From positions 620,001 to 684,000 of the forward strand of contig NZ_VLLF01000001.1 of the NCBI RefSeq assembly GCF_007830545.1: a stretch of DNA of 64,000 bases. Reading direction: 5' to 3'. A program made the translations under genes and the position numbers. The notes below the pieces were generated by a model. It made no database searches and was not told the DNA's origin. It saw nothing but the letters and a program-made list of their open reading frames with translations. The DNA comes from Roseibium hamelinense. Lineage in GTDB: Bacteria > Pseudomonadota > Alphaproteobacteria > Rhizobiales > Stappiaceae. Numbering within the stretch: the first letter of the stretch is position 1; each line of letters opens with the position of its first letter. Shown in pieces: positions 57,042 to 64,000 of the stretch.

Positions 57042-58940
57042 ATGCTCAACGCGTTGCGCAAGGGTGCGGGCACCTGGGTTGCCAAAATCTTTATCGCCCT
57101 GCTGGTCATGAGCTTTGCCATCTGGGGTGTTGCGGACATATTCACCGGGTTCGGACAGAACGTCGCCGCCAAAGTTGGCAATACGGAAATCTCCGCGTTT
57201 TCCTTTGACCGCGCTTACCGGCAGGAATTGAACCGGATCGGTCAGCAATTGGGACGCCCGCTGTCGACAACCGAAGGCGCTCAATTCGGCATCCCCCAGC
57301 AGACACTTGGCCGCCTGGTTGCCGAAGCTGCGCTGAACGAGCGCGCGAGCAACCTGAAGCTCAGCGTGTCCGACCAGCGCCTTGCCGAACTGATACAGCA
57401 GGACCCGGCCTTCCAACGCCCCGGCGGCGGCTATGACCGGGCGCTGCTGGCGCAAATTCTGCGCAGCAACGGCTTGAGCGAAGACGAATATGTGATTGAA
57501 CGGCGCCAGCTCGCTGAACGCCAGCAGCTGGCAGAGGGGCTGACAGGCCGTATGGTGGCACCATCGGCATATGTTGAAGCGCTCTACCAATATCAAAATG
57601 AAACCCGCGACATCGCTTTCGTCGAACTGACACCGCAAGATGCCGCAGTGATTTCAGATCCCGGCACCCAAGCACTTGAGAGCTATTTCAACGCCAACTC
57701 GACAGCGTTCCGCGCGCCGGAGTATCGCAAGATCGTGCTTCTAGAGTTGACCCCGGAAACGGTTGCACGGCCCGACGACATTACCGACGAGGACGCTCGT
57801 GCCGAGTACGAGCGTGATCAGGAGCGCTATTTCACGCCGGAACGCCGGGATGTCCGGCAGATGGTTTTCCAGTCCGAAGACGAGGCTCAGGCCGCCGCTC
57901 AGGAAATTGATGGCGGTAAGACATTCGATGCGCTCATGGCAGAGCGCGGCCTGTCGAACAGCGACGTGTCACTTGGCTTGATGGAGCAGTCCGACTTTCT
58001 GGACGAAACCATCGGCCAGGCTGCCTTTGAGCTGGACGCTGGCATGACCAGCGGCGTTGTGGATGGCCGCTTCGGTCCAGTCATCTTGAATGTCACGGAC
58101 GTAAAACCGGCGAGCACTCAGCCGTTTGAGGACGTAAAAGACGAAATCAAGGCCACGCTGGCGGCCGAACAAGCTGAACGCGAAGTGCTTGACCTCCTGA
58201 CAGAAATTGAGGACGCGCGTGCCGGCGGCGCCCTGCTTGCCGAAATCAGCGACCGCTTCTCCCTGCCTTTGAGCGAACCGGCAGCGTTTGACCAGTCCGC
58301 GTTGGACGCGAATAGCAATGAAGTCAGCCTTCCAGAAGTCAACGGCTTGATCAGCGGAACCTTCGACAGCGACATCGGCATCGAAAACGACCCGTTGACC
58401 ATGGGGCGTACCGGGTACCTCTGGTACGAAGTGACAGAAGTCACTCCTGCGCGCGACCGGACCCTTGATGAGGTGCAGCCTGACGTCATCGAGGCCTGGA
58501 AAGAAGACGAGGCACAATCGCAGTTGTCCGCCCGTGCCGAAGCCATCATGGAAGAACTGAATGCCGGCGCGGATCTGGAAACACTGGCCGAACGTGAAGG
58601 CTTGACAGTCGGAACCGAAACCGGCTTGACGCGCGATACGGCTCAAGGCGCGATCGGGCGTGGCGCCCTTCCCGACATTTTCGCCGGGCCCCAAGGACAC
58701 GTTGCAAACGTTGAAGCGCAAGGTGAAAGCGGCGGCCGGTTGATTGTTGTGGTCACCAGCGTCGGCACACCAGCCTATTTTGCCGAAGCTCAGGATGTGC
58801 AGGCGCTCGGCCAGCAACTGGCACAGCAGCTGCAAGACTCCATGATGAACCAATACATCGCCGACATTGAGCAAACAGCTGGTGTCGAGGTCAACAATGC
58901 GGCCGTGGCACAGGTTATTGGTCTCAACAACCAGCAATGA
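57042..58940 (+). CDS. ppiD: SurA/PpiD-like periplasmic peptidyl-prolyl isomerase
   Basis: A 632-residue membrane-anchored folding factor for exported proteins. One N-terminal membrane segment (IFIALLVMSFAIWGVADIF, about 15-33) is followed by a SurA N-terminal-type chaperone domain (about 35-185) and a parvulin-like PPIC region (RRDVRQMVFQSEDEAQAAAQEI, about 265-350). A helical C-terminal part completes it. In alphaproteobacteria this gene commonly precedes trpD, as here, with 24 bases between. GGGAGA upstream supports the ATG. Confidence 0.92.
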   Translation: MLNALRKGAGTWVAKIFIALLVMSFAIWGVADIFTGFGQNVAAKVGNTEISAFSFDRAYRQELNRIGQQLGRPLSTTEGAQFGIPQQTLGRLVAEAALNERASNLKLSVSDQRLAELIQQDPAFQRPGGGYDRALLAQILRSNGLSEDEYVIERRQLAERQQLAEGLTGRMVAPSAYVEALYQYQNETRDIAFVELTPQDAAVISDPGTQALESYFNANSTAFRAPEYRKIVLLELTPETVARPDDITDEDARAEYERDQERYFTPERRDVRQMVFQSEDEAQAAAQEIDGGKTFDALMAERGLSNSDVSLGLMEQSDFLDETIGQAAFELDAGMTSGVVDGRFGPVILNVTDVKPASTQPFEDVKDEIKATLAAEQAEREVLDLLTEIEDARAGGALLAEISDRFSLPLSEPAAFDQSALDANSNEVSLPEVNGLISGTFDSDIGIENDPLTMGRTGYLWYEVTEVTPARDRTLDEVQPDVIEAWKEDEAQSQLSARAEAIMEELNAGADLETLAEREGLTVGTETGLTRDTAQGAIGRGALPDIFAGPQGHVANVEAQGESGGRLIVVVTSVGTPAYFAEAQDVQALGQQLAQQLQDSMMNQYIADIEQTAGVEVNNAAVAQVIGLNNQQ

Positions 58941-58964
58941 CGGTTCGGTTAAGCGGGCAGCATC

Positions 58965-59978
58965 ATGAGCAGCTTTAAAGACTATATTGCGCGGGTTGCC
59001 GACGGCCATTCCCTGAATGCCGAAGAAGCCCGAGCCGCGTTTGAAATCATCCTGTCGGGCGCTGCTACGCCCTCGCAGCTTGGCGGATTTTTGATGGCCT
59101 TGCGGGTCCGCGGCGAGAGCATCGACGAGGTGACCGGCGCGGTTGCCACCATGCGGGCCAAGATGTTGCCGGTGACGGCACCCGAAAATGCGATCGACAT
59201 CGTTGGCACCGGCGGCGACGCCTCCGGCAGCTACAACATTTCGACCTGCACGGCCATCGTGGTCGCCGGTTGCGGCATCCCGGTGGCAAAACACGGCAAC
59301 CGGTCTCTGTCCTCCAAATCCGGCTCTGCGGAAGCTCTGGCTGAGCTTGGCATCAATATCGACATCGGCCCCGGAAAAATCTCTCACTGCATCAAGACAG
59401 CCGGCATCGGTTTTATGTTCGCGCCACTGCATCATTCGGCGATGAAACATGTCGGGCCGACGCGTGTCGAAATGGGCACCCGCACCATTTTCAACCTGCT
59501 TGGCCCGTTGTCCAATCCGGCTGGCGTCAAACGCCAAATGGTGGGCGTGTTTGCGAAAAAATGGGTTGAACCTGTCGCCGAGGCGCTGAAAGCCCTTGGG
59601 TCCGAACGGGTTTGGGTGGTTCACGGCTCGGACGGCATGGACGAGATCACGACCACCGGGCCGACCTTCGTGACCGAACTGAAGGACGGCCTCGTCCACT
59701 CATTCGAAATTACACCGGAAGACGCAGGTTTGCCGATCGCAAACGCTGCGGATCTCAAGGGTGGCGAACCTGCGGAAAATGCAAAGGCGCTGCGCGAGGT
59801 CCTGAGCGGTGCTAAAAATGCATATCGAGACATCGTTTTGTTGAATGCAGCCGCTTCTCTGATCGTTGCCGGTGCCTGCGATACCCTGCCCGATGGGGTT
59901 GCCCTTGCCGCACAGTCGATTGACAGCGGGGAAGCTGCCGACCGACTGGAACGCCTCGTTGCCACTTCAAACGGATAG
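58965..59978 (+). CDS. trpD: Anthranilate phosphoribosyltransferase
   Basis: The second step of tryptophan synthesis, joining anthranilate and PRPP. The 337-residue protein has [14 protein letters not shown] (PRPP loop), [23 protein letters not shown], and [27 protein letters not shown]. trpG is not adjacent. It is cotranscribed with trpC (6-base gap). I see no leader-peptide attenuator directly upstream. Confidence 0.96.
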   Translation: MSSFKDYIARVADGHSLNAEEARAAFEIILSGAATPSQLGGFLMALRVRGESIDEVTGAVATMRAKMLPVTAPENAIDIVGTGGDASGSYNISTCTAIVVAGCGIPVAKHGNRSLSSKSGSAEALAELGINIDIGPGKISHCIKTAGIGFMFAPLHHSAMKHVGPTRVEMGTRTIFNLLGPLSNPAGVKRQMVGVFAKKWVEPVAEALKALGSERVWVVHGSDGMDEITTTGPTFVTELKDGLVHSFEITPEDAGLPIANAADLKGGEPAENAKALREVLSGAKNAYRDIVLLNAAASLIVAGACDTLPDGVALAAQSIDSGEAADRLERLVATSNG

Positions 59979-59984
59979 GGTCTG

Positions 59985-60797
59985 ATGACAGACATCTTGA
60001 AGAAAATCGAAGCCTACAAGCGCGAAGAGATTGCTGCGGCCAAGGCAGCCGTGCCGCTTGAGGCGCTCAAGGAACAGATCGCCTCCACCGCAGCGCCGCG
60101 CGGCTTCCAGAAAGCCATCGAAGCCAAACTCGACGCGGGTGACTATGCACTGATTGCGGAAATCAAGAAGGCGAGTCCGTCCAAGGGGCTTATACGGGCG
60201 GATTTCGACCCGCCGGCCCTGGCCAAAGCCTATGAGGATGGCGGAGCTGCCTGTCTGTCCGTCTTGACCGATGCGCCAAGCTTTCAAGGCAAGCCCGAAT
60301 TTTTAGGCGCTGCCCGCGATGCCGGTGCACTGCCGGCCCTGCGCAAGGATTTCCTCTATGACACCTATCAGGTCTACGAGGCCCGGGCCTGGGGCGCCGA
60401 CTGCATCTTGATCATCCTGGCAGCCGTCGATGACGGCTTGGCAAAGGCCCTCGAGGACACGGCATTCGAACTTGGCATGGACGTCCTTCTGGAAGTCCAT
60501 GACGGGGAGGAGCTGGAGCGGGCCTTGAAGCTGTCCTCCAAATTGTTGGGCATCAACAACCGCAATCTGAAGACCTTTGAAACCAGGCTGGAGACCAGCG
60601 AAACGCTGGCGCCGCGCATTCCGAACGAGCGCATTGTTGTCGGAGAATCCGGCCTATTCACACCTTCCGACCTGTCCCGCATGGCGACAGTCGGGATTTC
60701 GACCTTTCTTGTCGGCGAGAGCCTGATGCGCCAAGACGACGTGAGCGCAGCAACAAAGGCTCTTTTAACCCGCGAGACCGCGGCTGCAGCTAGCTGA
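59985..60797 (+). CDS. trpC: Indole-3-glycerol phosphate synthase
   Basis: The fourth step of tryptophan synthesis. The 270-residue TIM barrel has the family sequence [17 protein letters not shown] with the catalytic lysine, [21 protein letters not shown], and [11 protein letters not shown], then ESGL near the C terminus. It is not fused to trpF. It leads into moaC, 10 bases away. Confidence 0.96.
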   Translation: MTDILKKIEAYKREEIAAAKAAVPLEALKEQIASTAAPRGFQKAIEAKLDAGDYALIAEIKKASPSKGLIRADFDPPALAKAYEDGGAACLSVLTDAPSFQGKPEFLGAARDAGALPALRKDFLYDTYQVYEARAWGADCILIILAAVDDGLAKALEDTAFELGMDVLLEVHDGEELERALKLSSKLLGINNRNLKTFETRLETSETLAPRIPNERIVVGESGLFTPSDLSRMATVGISTFLVGESLMRQDDVSAATKALLTRETAAAAS

Positions 60798-60807
60798 CGG
60801 TGACCCC

Positions 60808-61317
60808 ATGACAGACACCGGCGACAAACTCACTCACCTTGACGACAGCGGCGCCGCCAACATGGTCGATGTGTCGGACAAGGCATCGACGTCGCGGATC
60901 GCAGTGGCGGGCGGCTCGGTCACCATGCGCCCCGAAACGCTTGAACTGATCAAGTCCGGCAACGCCAAAAAAGGCGATGTCATCGGCATTGCTCGGATTG
61001 CCGGTATTATGGCGGCCAAAAAGACCCACGAACTGATCCCGCTGTGTCACCCGCTGATGCTTTCCAAGGTCAGTATTGACATCGAACCAGACGACAATCT
61101 TCCCGGCCTGCGGGTGCGTGCAACAACAAAAGTCAGCGGCCAAACCGGGGTGGAAATGGAAGCGCTGACAGCCTGTTCCCTCGCCTGTCTGACGATTTAT
61201 GACATGGCCAAGGCAGTTGATCGCGGCATGGTCATCGGGGACATCAGGCTGCTTGAAAAAGCCGGTGGAAAGTCCGGCCACTGGACCGTTGAGGACGGCG
61301 GGACAGGCGGCACGTGA
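60808..61317 (+). CDS. moaC: Cyclic pyranopterin monophosphate synthase MoaC
   Basis: Acts with MoaA to make the first pterin intermediate of molybdenum cofactor. The 169-residue protein has [18 protein letters not shown], the active-site [13 protein letters not shown] and the terminal [25 protein letters not shown]. Its TGA overlaps the moeA ATG by one base. Confidence 0.96.
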   Translation: MTDTGDKLTHLDDSGAANMVDVSDKASTSRIAVAGGSVTMRPETLELIKSGNAKKGDVIGIARIAGIMAAKKTHELIPLCHPLMLSKVSIDIEPDDNLPGLRVRATTKVSGQTGVEMEALTACSLACLTIYDMAKAVDRGMVIGDIRLLEKAGGKSGHWTVEDGGTGGT

Positions 61318-62546
61318 TGGGGGGAAAACAAACCGTCTCAAACCCGTTGATGCCGGTCGCCGAGGCCCTTGCCCGTCTTGTGGATGAAGTTGACGCAAGG
61401 CCAGCAGAAACCATTGCGCTTTCAAAAGCCAATGGCCGGGTGCTGGCGGAGAATATCGCCTCAACACGGACCCAGCCGCCGTTCGCGGTTTCGGCCATGG
61501 ATGGATATGCCATCCGGCATGAAGACCTTGCCGCATGCCCGGCGCAGCTTACCGTGATTGGCGAAGCACCGGCCGGACATGGATTCCAAGGGAAGGTTGG
61601 CACAGGCCAAGCGGTCCGGATCTTCACCGGCGCGCCGCTCCCCGAGGGCGCCGACACGATCCTGATTCAAGAAAACACAACCCGCGCTTCAGAAACGGTC
61701 ACAGCGCTTGAGCAACCTGCCGCCGGCGCATTTGTCCGACCCGCCGGCCTCGATTTCAAAACCGGCGATGTGCTTTTGCGCGCAGGCCGGTCTCTCAACT
61801 ACCGGGATTTGGCGCTCGCCGCCTCAATGAACCACGCGCAGTTGCCGGTCCGCAGAAAACCGGTTGTCGCGATCCTGGCCACCGGCGACGAACTGGTGCC
61901 GCCCGGTGCCGAACCCGGCCCGGACCAGATCATTGCCTCCAATCACGCAGGGATCGCCGCGTTGGTCGAGGATTGCGGCGGGACCCCGCTTGATCTCGGT
62001 ATTTCAAGGGATAACCCTAGGGAGCTCGTCTCGCATGTCCGCCGCGCGCTGGAGGCCAAAGCCGACATCCTAGTCACGCTTGGCGGCGCTTCTGTGGGCG
62101 ATCATGATCTGGTGCAGGATGTGCTTGGTAAGGAGGGAATGGATCTCTCATTTTGGCGCATTGCCATGCGCCCCGGCAAACCACTGATGGCGGGGCGTCT
62201 GGGACACACAAAGGTGCTTGGTTTGCCGGGCAACCCGGTATCTAGCCTGGTCTGCGGCCTGCTGTTCCTGAAACCGCTGCTTTCAAAAATGCTTGGCCGC
62301 GACGACCAAGAGCCTCAATTCGGATATGCCGTCCTCGGGGCACCGCTCCCGGAAAACGACCGGCGCCAGGACTATATCCGGGCAGGCCTGAACCTTGGAG
62401 ATGATGGACAGCCGATCGCAAGTCCGTTCCAAAAACAGGACAGCTCGATGCTCGGCCTTTTGGCCCAATCCGGCGCCCTCATCGTGCGGCCGCCTCACGC
62501 TACGGCAGCCTCTGCCGGAGACAAGGTCCAGATCATTAGGCTTTAG
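61317..62546 (+). CDS. moeA: Molybdopterin molybdenumtransferase MoeA
   Basis: Inserts molybdate into adenylylated molybdopterin. The 409-residue product shows QPPFAVSAMDGYAIR, FTGAPLPEGADTI, the MoCF_biosynth domain VAILATGDELVPPG with TLGGASVGDHD, and LPGNPVSSLVCG. A GTG one codon upstream (61314) is an alternative start. In many rhizobial genomes lexA follows moeA; here the next gene is convergent and unrelated. Confidence 0.95.
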   Translation: MGGKQTVSNPLMPVAEALARLVDEVDARPAETIALSKANGRVLAENIASTRTQPPFAVSAMDGYAIRHEDLAACPAQLTVIGEAPAGHGFQGKVGTGQAVRIFTGAPLPEGADTILIQENTTRASETVTALEQPAAGAFVRPAGLDFKTGDVLLRAGRSLNYRDLALAASMNHAQLPVRRKPVVAILATGDELVPPGAEPGPDQIIASNHAGIAALVEDCGGTPLDLGISRDNPRELVSHVRRALEAKADILVTLGGASVGDHDLVQDVLGKEGMDLSFWRIAMRPGKPLMAGRLGHTKVLGLPGNPVSSLVCGLLFLKPLLSKMLGRDDQEPQFGYAVLGAPLPENDRRQDYIRAGLNLGDDGQPIASPFQKQDSSMLGLLAQSGALIVRPPHATAASAGDKVQIIRL

Positions 62547-63238
62547 GTCCGGGATTTCTCGAATTCAAACCAAGCTGCTTCAAATTTCTCAAAATTGAAA
62601 CCGGGTGCACGCGCCGGTGCCAGGATCAATTGCTCCGTTTGCAGCAGCTTGCGGATCGCCGTTTCAAGCCTTGGGAGAATGTTTTCTTCAATGATCACGG
62701 CACCGTGGCGGTCGGCATGCACCAGCTCGCCCGGTTGGATCTCCAAGCCGAAGACTGTGACGGGAACATCGATCTCGCGCACATGGACGAAACCGTGACT
62801 TGGACCGATCGACCCTGCGACCACAGGAAAACCGTCCGGCAGATCGCCGAGGTCCCGCATGACGCCGTTGGTCAACGCTCCGGACAGTCCAAACCCTTTG
62901 TGAACGGTGGTGTTGATTTCGCCCCAATATGCACCGATTGCATCTGGATAATCGAGGTCTTCGACGACTGCCACGGCAGGGCGCAGCCCCTCCGCCATAT
63001 AGCGGTAATACGCCATCCGCCGGGCCTTGATCACTTCCGGTGGTTCGGTTGGAGGTGCCACAGCCGCGATCTTCGCTGTTCTGGCATAGCCGACCATGGC
63101 GCCGCCTTTTGGCGCGGAAGACAGCATGGTGCCGCGGGTAAAGCGGTTGAACCCGCGCTGTCCTTCGGCAACTTCAATGGCATTGCAAACAGTCGGAGTG
63201 TCGACCGACTTCAAGAGTTCAATCAGTTGCGGGGTCAT
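62543..63238 (-). CDS. RraA-like / dimethylmenaquinone methyltransferase family protein
   Basis: A 231-residue protein of the RraA/HMG-aldolase fold. It shows DTPTVCNAIEVAEG, TNGVMRDLGDLP, GSIGPSHGFVHVREIDVPV and PGELVHADRHGAVIIE. The MRDLG and HADRHG residues match the metal-binding loops of 4-hydroxy-4-methyl-2-oxoglutarate aldolase relatives. The family is often misnamed menaquinone methyltransferase. It is overlapped by four bases with the upstream hydrolase gene, so they probably function together, perhaps in degrading an aromatic or sugar-acid compound (inference). Confidence 0.83.
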   Translation of the reverse strand: MTPQLIELLKSVDTPTVCNAIEVAEGQRGFNRFTRGTMLSSAPKGGAMVGYARTAKIAAVAPPTEPPEVIKARRMAYYRYMAEGLRPAVAVVEDLDYPDAIGAYWGEINTTVHKGFGLSGALTNGVMRDLGDLPDGFPVVAGSIGPSHGFVHVREIDVPVTVFGLEIQPGELVHADRHGAVIIEENILPRLETAIRKLLQTEQLILAPARAPGFNFEKFEAAWFEFEKSRT

Positions 63239-63930
63239 TCCAGCTCCATCCAGGCGGCCAGGGCGCGGTTGACCGCGTCCGGTTGTTCCAGCGTCGGCAA
63301 ATGCCCGGCTCCGTCAATGATCTCAAGGGTCGATCCCTTGACCAGGTCGTGCATCAACTCGTGCCGGTCGAGCGGGCACAGCTTGTCTTCCTTGCCCATG
63401 AGAATGAGCGTCGGCTTGCGGCACTGGATCAGGACATTCTGCTGATCAGGACGCGATTGAAGCGCGCGCGACTGACGCTCAAACACCTCGGGACCAAGGC
63501 CAAGTGCCATTTCCATACACAAGTCCAGGATCGGCTGGCGGTTTCCGGTCGGTGCAAGATATTGCGGTTTCAATTCATCCCGCATGACCTCAAGAAGCTG
63601 TCCATTGCGCACTTTTTCGATTTGCGGTTCGCGCTTTTTTTTCACCTCGTCCAGTTCCGCCCGCGGATTGGTGTCCAATAGAGCCAGCCGGTCGACGCGC
63701 TCAGGCGCCTGGCGCAGCACCTCCATCGCAACGATGCCGCCCATGGACAAGCCAGCCAATGCGAACCGTTCCGGACTGTGCTCGATGATCTCCCAGGCCA
63801 GCTCTTGAACCGTTTCATAAGCCGTGATCGGCGCAAGATGCACAGGCATTCGACTCGAAAAAAAAGCGAGTTGCGGACCATAGAGCCGCGCATCACACAT
63901 CATGCCCGGAATGAGCAGCAATGGGATCAC
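63235..63930 (-). CDS. Alpha/beta hydrolase
   Basis: A 231-residue alpha/beta-fold hydrolase. The oxyanion region LLLIPGMMCDARLYGPQL is followed by the nucleophile elbow GLSMGG (S62), an acid near LMGKEDKLCP and the catalytic H210 in GAGHLPTLEQP. The start is a GTG, overlapped by the stop of the upstream gene (GTGA). Its ATGA overlap with the RraA-like gene shows tight coupling. Substrate unknown. Confidence 0.86.
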   Translation of the reverse strand: MIPLLLIPGMMCDARLYGPQLAFFSSRMPVHLAPITAYETVQELAWEIIEHSPERFALAGLSMGGIVAMEVLRQAPERVDRLALLDTNPRAELDEVKKKREPQIEKVRNGQLLEVMRDELKPQYLAPTGNRQPILDLCMEMALGLGPEVFERQSRALQSRPDQQNVLIQCRKPTLILMGKEDKLCPLDRHELMHDLVKGSTLEIIDGAGHLPTLEQPDAVNRALAAWMELE

Positions 63931-64000
63931 GCTGCCGCTCCCGCGGCTCTCAAACCGGCAATCCCAGCTCCCTCGGCTAAGGCTCCAAGCTTGGCATAGG
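63927..64000 (-). CDS. C-terminal fragment of a gene running off the window
   Basis: The minus-strand frame open from the right edge ends at a TGA at 63927-63929, overlapping the hydrolase GTG by the usual four bases. The visible 23 residues end ALAEGAGIAGLRAAGAAA, too short to identify. Spacing shows it is the upstream member of the same operon. Confidence 0.55.
   Translation of the reverse strand, partial: YAKLGALAEGAGIAGLRAAGAAA

Noticed and set aside
57969-59699. Long minus-strand open frame of 576 codons opposite ppiD and trpD
   Set aside because: Antisense to two unmistakable genes, with His/Arg/Gly-rich composition typical of reverse frames in high-GC DNA and no recognisable domain.

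Overview
The window is high-GC chromosomal DNA from an alphaproteobacterium, most likely a marine member of the Hyphomicrobiales (a Stappiaceae/Roseibium-like genome; the genus is inference). The evidence is conserved alphaproteobacterial gene blocks: dusB-ntrB-ntrC divergent from ispDF-pncC; ftsB-pdhA-pdhB-pdhC-lpd-lipA-ratA, with a lipoyl domain on the E1 beta subunit; mfd-sdhE-recG; glmS-glmU; tpiA-secG-pyrG; and ppiD-trpD-trpC-moaC-moeA. A perfect-core Irr-type iron control element (ICE box) points the same way. I see no prophage, insertion sequence, CRISPR array or rRNA. Most of the window is housekeeping, with small accessory inserts.

Layout. 1-3.9 kb: tRNA-Gln(CTG), then the dTDP-L-rhamnose operon rfbC-rfbB-rfbD-rfbA on the minus strand. 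3.9-7.6 kb: an iron(III) ABC permease convergent with its periplasmic binding protein, an ICE box, and a small membrane/coiled-coil protein. 7.6-13.2 kb: dusB-ntrBC (nitrogen control) against ispDF-pncC (isoprenoid precursors, pyridine nucleotide salvage). 13.2-15 kb: three tandem paralogous secreted proteins with two invariant cysteines; I do not recognise this family. 15-23.5 kb: ratA/coq10, lipA, a thioesterase, two GlsB/YeaQ-like membrane proteins, lpd and the pyruvate dehydrogenase genes, then ftsB. LipA supplies the lipoate that PdhB and PdhC carry.

23.6-36.4 kb: mfd, sdhE, recG, a DUF502 protein, then a serralysin-like secreted metalloprotease behind 630 bases of AT-rich DNA, a DUF454 protein, and glmS-glmU (UDP-GlcNAc synthesis). 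36.4-45.1 kb: a SPOR-like envelope protein, two tandem orphan solute-binding proteins, CcdA, and a TAXI-TRAP transporter operon with a UspA gene. 45.1-53.8 kb: tRNA-Lys(TTT), a PilZ protein, an XRE regulator, an iron-type alcohol dehydrogenase, an RND efflux pump with its adaptor, and a glyoxalase-like protein. 53.8-64 kb: pyrG, secG, tpiA, divergent from ppiD-trpD-trpC-moaC-moeA, then a minus-strand operon of an RraA-like protein, an alpha/beta hydrolase and a gene running off the right edge.

The features most worth following up are the three tandem two-cysteine secreted proteins at 13.3-14.9 kb, the ICE box at 6978-6994, the serralysin-like insert, and the tandem orphan binding proteins. 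Start codons were chosen by ribosome-binding sites and family alignment. Several genes appear to use GTG or TTG starts. All functional calls come from reading motifs; no database search was run.
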